This document shows positions 14,062-17,207 of a stretch of 17,207 bases of DNA, piece after piece. Source of the stretch: JAWLEV01 sp041685915 (GTDB lineage: Bacteria; Chloroflexota; Anaerolineae; UBA1429). The translations under genes were made by a program, and so were the position numbers. The notes beneath the pieces were generated by a model, which saw only the letters and a program-made list of their open reading frames with translations, made no database searches and was not told where the DNA came from. The first letter of the stretch is position 1, and each line of letters starts with the position of its first letter. The DNA is taken from NCBI GenBank assembly GCA_041685915.1, contig JAWLEV010000062.1, positions 1 to 17,207 of the forward strand. Reading direction: 5' to 3'.

Positions 14062-14110
14062 AAAAGAAAAGAGCATATGCCGCTGTCTGTCGCATGTGCC
14101 CTTTTCTTTT
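14062..14110 (-). terminator. rpsO terminator hairpin (bidirectional type)
   Basis: AAAAGAAAAG plus AGCATATGC (14062-14080) pairs with GCATGTGCC plus CTTTTCTTTT (14092-14110). One mismatch (14072/14100) interrupts a 19-position stem with an 11-base loop. On the reverse strand the 3' arm itself ends in CTTTTCTTTTG, giving the U-rich tail. It begins 34 bases after the rpsO stop. A second small stem CGCCT/AGGCG with GGTTTTTAGG after it (14058-14034 on the reverse strand) may reinforce it. Confidence 0.7.
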
Positions 14111-14144
14111 CTGCCCCTGCGATCAATATCGTCTCTCAATACAC

Positions 14145-14414
14145 CTAGCGACGAAGGCCGAGCGTTGTAATCACTTCTCTGTACTTTTGCTCGTCCTCTT
14201 CCAGGAGATAATTGAGATGACGACGCCTCTTCCCCACCAACTTTAGTAACCCTCTGCGAGAGTGCTGGTCCTGCTTATGCTCTCTTAGGTGATCTGTCAG
14301 ACGATTTATGCGCTTCGTCAGGAGAGCTATTTGAACTTCTGGCGAGCCGGTATCAGATTCATGTCGCTGAAACTGATCCATCACAGCACCTTTTTCCCTC
14401 TTGCTTAGCGCCAT
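14145..14414 (-). CDS. rpsO: 30S ribosomal protein S15
   Basis: This 89-residue protein matches bacterial S15 in length and sequence from end to end: MALSKREKGAVMDQFQRHE, then DTGSPEVQIALLTKRINRLTDHL, the HKQDQHSRRGLLKLVGKRRRHLNYL core that binds the 16S rRNA three-way junction, and a closing YREVITTLGLRR. S15 nucleates assembly of the 30S platform. ATG 14414 has GGAGGGG just upstream and a promoter at 14458-14486. A terminator-like hairpin follows, so pnp may be transcribed partly by read-through. Autogenous control by S15 is known in several bacteria, but the 37-base leader here shows no structure that can be assigned by eye. Confidence 0.98.
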   Translation of the reverse strand: MALSKREKGAVMDQFQRHESDTGSPEVQIALLTKRINRLTDHLREHKQDQHSRRGLLKLVGKRRRHLNYLLEEDEQKYREVITTLGLRR

Positions 14415-14457
14415 AGCCCCTCCAATCTCCCATCACTAACAACAAATCCTGAGCAAT

Positions 14458-14486
14458 ACTATACCACAAAGTGGCCATTTGGGCAA
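14458..14486 (-). promoter_or_regulatory. Sigma-70-type promoter of rpsO
   Basis: On the reverse strand, TTGCCC (14486-14481) is separated by 17 bases from TATAGT (14463-14458), a -10 with five of six consensus bases. The predicted start is near 14451, about 37 bases before the rpsO ATG. The -35 lies only 10 bases past the stop of the upstream rRNA methyltransferase gene. Confidence 0.7.
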
Positions 14487-14495
14487 ATTTACCCC

Positions 14496-15722
14496 TTATC
14501 CTTTGCGGCGCAAAAGACCCACACACTCTACGTGGTACGTCTGAGGGAACATGTCCACGGGCTGGACCTCGACAAGCTCGTATCCCAGGTGGCTCAGGCG
14601 CAGGACGTCACGCGAAAAGGCAGAGGGATCGCAGGATACATAGGCCATACGAAGGGGGTCACAGCGCACCAGGGCCTCCAGTGCCTCGCGCTCGCAGCCC
14701 GAACGGGGGGGATCGAGCACCAATGCATCACACGAAAGGTCGACATCCGCCAGGACGTTCGCCACAGCACCCTGATAAAAGCCCACATGCTCTTCCACAG
14801 TGTTTGCCAGGGCGTCGTCAAGGGACCAGGGCGAACTTTCGATGCCCGTGACCCGCGCGACCCGATGCGCCAGAGAGAGGGCAAAGGTTCCCACCCCACA
14901 GTAGGCGTCCAGCAGTTCCTCCCCTGGCTGAAGGGCTAGGTACCCGTCCACCACGTCGATGAGCCGCTCCGTCTGCAGGGTGTTCACCTGAAAAAAAGAA
15001 GGCCCAGAGACCTGAAAGGGACGCCCGTGCAGACCTTCTACATAGTAACTCCTGCCGGCCAGCACCATGGGGTCCCCCTTTTGGGGTATATAGAGGCAGG
15101 CGACGGGCATCTCCACCGTCAGCTCGGGGATGGTCCCATCGCGTCCGCGCAGCACGATCATGCGTTCGCCCGTGTGGATACCCGCGCGCAGTGACAGGTC
15201 GGTCAGTCCCCCGAACTCGATATCCAACATGTCCCACATCTCGTCTAAAAGGGGATGGGTGATGAAACATCTGTCCACGGGCACCACGTCGTGGGTGTGC
15301 AGGGCATAGTATCCCAATCGTCCCTCTTTGTCTATACGCAGCCGCACCCGATTGCGATAGGCCCAGGGATTGTTCATGCCCATGGTGGGAAGCACATGGG
15401 GATCGTGCTGCTCTCCCACGTGCTCGAGCTGATCCCGAACGATCTGTCGCTTGAGGCGCAATTGCAGGTCATAATCCATGTGCTGCCACTGGCAACCGCC
15501 GCACAGGCCGAAATAGCTGCAGGGGGGCGTGACGCGATGTTTCGAGGGTTCTACGACCTCCAATAGCCTGCCCCGGGCATAGTGCTCACGCACCTCCACC
15601 AACTCGACGCGCACCGTCTCCCCTGGGATGGCCAGGGGGACGAACACAACTCTGCCCTCATATCTGCCCACGGCGTCTCCTCCATGGGCGATGCTGGTCA
15701 ACTCTAGGGTGATAGGGTTCAC
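14496..15722 (-). CDS. rlmD: 23S rRNA (uracil-C5)-methyltransferase, RlmD/RumA type
   Basis: This 408-residue TrmA-family enzyme makes 5-methyluridine in 23S rRNA. The N-terminal TRAM domain (about 1-58, LELTSIAHGGDAVGR onward) binds RNA. A [4Fe-4S]-type cysteine set follows: Cys68-x5-Cys74-x2-Cys77 (PPCSYFGLCGGCQWQ) and Cys152 (VDRCF). The SAM domain has SFFQVN, LLDAYCGVGTFAL, VLDPPRSGC, the catalytic Cys364 in YVSCDP and the general-base region DMFPQTYHVE near the C-terminus. The Fe-S cysteines favour RlmD or RlmCD over TrmA; the exact uracil (747, 1939 or both) cannot be told. The start is GTG 15722, with AAGGGG just upstream. The gene is followed closely by rpsO, but rpsO has its own promoter. 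Confidence 0.92.
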   Translation of the reverse strand: MNPITLELTSIAHGGDAVGRYEGRVVFVPLAIPGETVRVELVEVREHYARGRLLEVVEPSKHRVTPPCSYFGLCGGCQWQHMDYDLQLRLKRQIVRDQLEHVGEQHDPHVLPTMGMNNPWAYRNRVRLRIDKEGRLGYYALHTHDVVPVDRCFITHPLLDEMWDMLDIEFGGLTDLSLRAGIHTGERMIVLRGRDGTIPELTVEMPVACLYIPQKGDPMVLAGRSYYVEGLHGRPFQVSGPSFFQVNTLQTERLIDVVDGYLALQPGEELLDAYCGVGTFALSLAHRVARVTGIESSPWSLDDALANTVEEHVGFYQGAVANVLADVDLSCDALVLDPPRSGCEREALEALVRCDPLRMAYVSCDPSAFSRDVLRLSHLGYELVEVQPVDMFPQTYHVECVGLLRRKG

Positions 15723-15758
15723 AGGACCCCTTTTTCTCTACACAGACGATACATTCCT

Positions 15759-15787
15759 ACCGTAGTACGCTTTTTGTAACATGTCAA
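15759..15787 (-). promoter_or_regulatory. Possible promoter of the rRNA methyltransferase gene
   Basis: On the reverse strand a perfect TTGACA (15787-15782) lies 17 bases before TACGGT (15764-15759), a poor -10. It is correctly placed about 37 bases before GTG 15722. The -35 is convincing but the -10 is not. Confidence 0.35.
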
Positions 15788-15823
15788 AGAAGGAGGGGAG
15801 GTTTGGTACATCCTATGCTCGCT

Positions 15824-15852
15824 TTGCTTCCCCCCGAGAATCGTGCTAGACT
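15824..15852 (+). promoter_or_regulatory. Possible promoter of the membrane-anchored pcm gene
   Basis: TTGCTT (15824-15829), a 17-base spacer and TAGACT (15847-15852) give a moderate sigma-70 match. The predicted start is near 15859, about 33 bases before GTG 15892. It diverges from the possible rRNA methyltransferase promoter about 40 bases away. Confidence 0.4.
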
Positions 15853-15891
15853 TACATAAAGCATCCTGTATTTTCCGTCTGCGAGAAAGAA

Positions 15892-16671
15892 GTGCTCAAA
15901 GGTCAGCCACGCAAATTTCTGGTCATAGCCCTCCTCGTCACCGTAGCGGTGGCCCTCGCCGCTATCTATGTATACCACTCGCCAACAAGTCCTCTCTCCC
16001 ACGCATCTCCCACCCCCGCCCGTTCCCCCGCCACCCCCGGCCTTTACGAAGCGGAACGGGGAAAAATGGTCGAACGGCAGATAAAGGCGCGAGGTGTGGA
16101 GGATCCCGCCGTCCTGCAGGCCATGGAAAATGTTCCCCGGCACGCCTTTGTGCCCTCAGAACAGGTAAAGGAGGCGTACGCGGACCATCCCCTGCCCATC
16201 GGCTTTGGGCAAACCATCTCGCAGCCCTATATCGTGGCCTATATGACCGAGATTGTGCAACTTGAGGAAGGAGAGAAGGTACTGGAGATCGGCACAGGGT
16301 CCGGCTATCAGGCCGCCGTCCTGGCCGAGATCACACCCCACGTGTACAGTGTGGAGATCATCGAGGAGTTATACGAGCGGGCACGCAGGACGCTCAGCGA
16401 GCAGGGATACGATCAGGCCCAACTGAAACATGGCGATGGCTACTATGGCTGGGAAGAGCATGCCCCCTATGACGCCATCGTCGTCACCGCCGCCCCCGAC
16501 CATATCCCGCAGCCCCTGACGGGACAACTCGCCGACGGCGGGCGCATGGTGATTCCCGTAGGGCCTCCGGGCGCTTACCAGGCCCTATGGCTTGTGGAGC
16601 GAGAAGGCGAGGAGATCAAGACCGAACGCCTCATGGGCGTGCGCTTTGTGCCCCTCACGGGTGAGCACTGA
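15892..16671 (+). CDS. pcm: Protein-L-isoaspartate O-methyltransferase with N-terminal membrane anchor
   Basis: This 259-residue protein has a hydrophobic helix at about 9-28 (FLVIALLVTVAVALAAIYVY) after the basic stretch KGQPRK, then a Pro/Ser/Thr-rich linker (about 29-49) and a complete PIMT domain. The domain shows MVERQIKARGVEDPAVLQAM, the PIMT signature GFGQTISQP (104-112), SAM motif I VLEIGTGSGYQAAVLAE (130-146), the acidic VEI strand, and AIVVTAAPDHIPQPL. PIMT repairs isoaspartyl residues in aged proteins. The N-terminal helix with flanking positive charge suggests membrane anchoring or export with the enzyme outside, which is odd for a SAM-dependent enzyme; a lagging N-in anchor is the alternative. 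The start is GTG 15892 with weak GAGAAAG upstream; a later start would remove the anchor. Its 3' end overlaps the convergent gene by 17 bases. Confidence 0.88.
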   Translation: MLKGQPRKFLVIALLVTVAVALAAIYVYHSPTSPLSHASPTPARSPATPGLYEAERGKMVERQIKARGVEDPAVLQAMENVPRHAFVPSEQVKEAYADHPLPIGFGQTISQPYIVAYMTEIVQLEEGEKVLEIGTGSGYQAAVLAEITPHVYSVEIIEELYERARRTLSEQGYDQAQLKHGDGYYGWEEHAPYDAIVVTAAPDHIPQPLTGQLADGGRMVIPVGPPGAYQALWLVEREGEEIKTERLMGVRFVPLTGEH

Positions 16672-17207
16672 TCCCCTCTTCACCTCCCGCTCCCATCAAG
16701 GGCCAAAAGGCACACGCTGCCCCGAGATAGCAGAGCCCCGCTGTCCCCAGGACAGCATGATAGCCCCACGACAGGGCCAGGATGGCCGCCAACACGGAAC
16801 TGACCACAGAGGCGCTCCCGTTGATGGCCCAGATCCACGGGGTGATGCCGGGGATCATCTGCTCTACATGGCGCAGCCCGGCCGCAAAGGGAACCCCCAT
16901 ACACACGCCGAGGGGTAATAGCGACAGGATGGCGATCCCCGTGCGGGCCAGACGGGGCAGCGAAAGCGTGGTGCGAAAGAGCCAGCGCAATCCAAAGGGA
17001 TAGACGCCAATCAAACCGATCAGGATGAGCAGGACGAATCGTAGGGACACGCGATGGGAGAGGGAACTTCCTACCCCGGAGAAGAACAACAGCGCCGAGA
17101 GGACGACGATAAAAGAGAATGTGGCGTGTCCCAGATACAGGATGAACTGCTGCATGAGGGGGAGCTCGATAAAGAGATAGCCCAGACCCAGGGCGGCAAA
17201 GTAAAGG
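16655..17207 (-). CDS. Spermidine-synthase-like polytopic membrane protein, C-terminal fragment
   Basis: The frame is open from the right edge of the window (residues LYFAALGLGYLFIELPLMQQ precede the first in-window Met at 17155) to a TGA at 16657-16655, so this is the C-terminal part (about 183 residues) of a larger protein. It contains about five hydrophobic helices, including FSFIVVLSALLFFSG, FVLLILIGLIGVYPF, IAILSLLPLGVCMG and VVSSVLAAILALSWG. The motif YFAALGLGYLFIELPLMQQFILYLGH is typical of the C-terminal membrane region of large bacterial proteins with spermidine synthase/methyltransferase-like domains. The catalytic part, if present, lies beyond the window. Its function is unknown. 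It converges on and overlaps the pcm gene by 17 bases. Confidence 0.75.
   Translation of the reverse strand, partial: LYFAALGLGYLFIELPLMQQFILYLGHATFSFIVVLSALLFFSGVGSSLSHRVSLRFVLLILIGLIGVYPFGLRWLFRTTLSLPRLARTGIAILSLLPLGVCMGVPFAAGLRHVEQMIPGITPWIWAINGSASVVSSVLAAILALSWGYHAVLGTAGLCYLGAACAFWPLMGAGGEEGISAHP

Overview
This is a GC-rich bacterial chromosomal window of seventeen protein genes. It has an accessory catabolic half on the left and a conserved housekeeping half on the right. No tRNA, rRNA, CRISPR array, transposase or phage gene was seen. The rpsO-pnp pair, a TrmA-family rRNA methyltransferase, a short single-anchor signal peptidase I, a serine dehydrogenase-type membrane proteinase and a spermidine-synthase-like polytopic protein together suggest a free-living bacterium, most probably Chloroflexota (Anaerolineae-like). 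That placement is an inference from gene style, not a phylogenetic result.

Left half (1-9615), all on the + strand. It starts with the tail of one TIM-barrel sugar isomerase/epimerase and a complete second one. A ClpP-fold membrane proteinase follows, then a Gfo/Idh/MocA oxidoreductase with a four-cysteine insert and a DHDPS/NAL-family lyase. After a 349-base gap comes a small SAM methyltransferase of atypical base composition, then a nitrilase-type amidohydrolase, a formylglycine-type sulfatase without a signal peptide, and a membrane-anchored trypsin-like protease. The isomerases, oxidoreductase, lyase, amidase and sulfatase read as an enzyme set for taking apart a modified (sulfated and/or amidated) sugar or sugar acid inside the cell. 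The substrate cannot be named from sequence.

Right half (9688-17207), mostly on the - strand. A VOC-family protein has its own promoter and a terminator shared between convergent genes. A metal-dependent amidohydrolase of the decarboxylase-like PF04909 type lies upstream of it. Then come lepB, pnp, rpsO and an RlmD-type 23S rRNA methyltransferase. A membrane-anchored isoaspartyl methyltransferase on + runs convergently into a truncated spermidine-synthase-like membrane protein on -, with overlapping 3' ends.

The most interesting non-coding signals are: (i) a leader before the lyase gene at 3759 with a good sigma-70 promoter, a small ORF containing five consecutive Arg codons, and a 16-bp hairpin followed by T6, which looks like an attenuator; (ii) several perfect intergenic palindromes of three sequence types (GTGCCAGGCAC, GGGGACAGA and GGGGAATGTATCTCA cores), one serving as the lepB terminator and one lying between rpsO and pnp; (iii) a perfect 13-base interrupted palindrome over the -10 of the sulfatase promoter.
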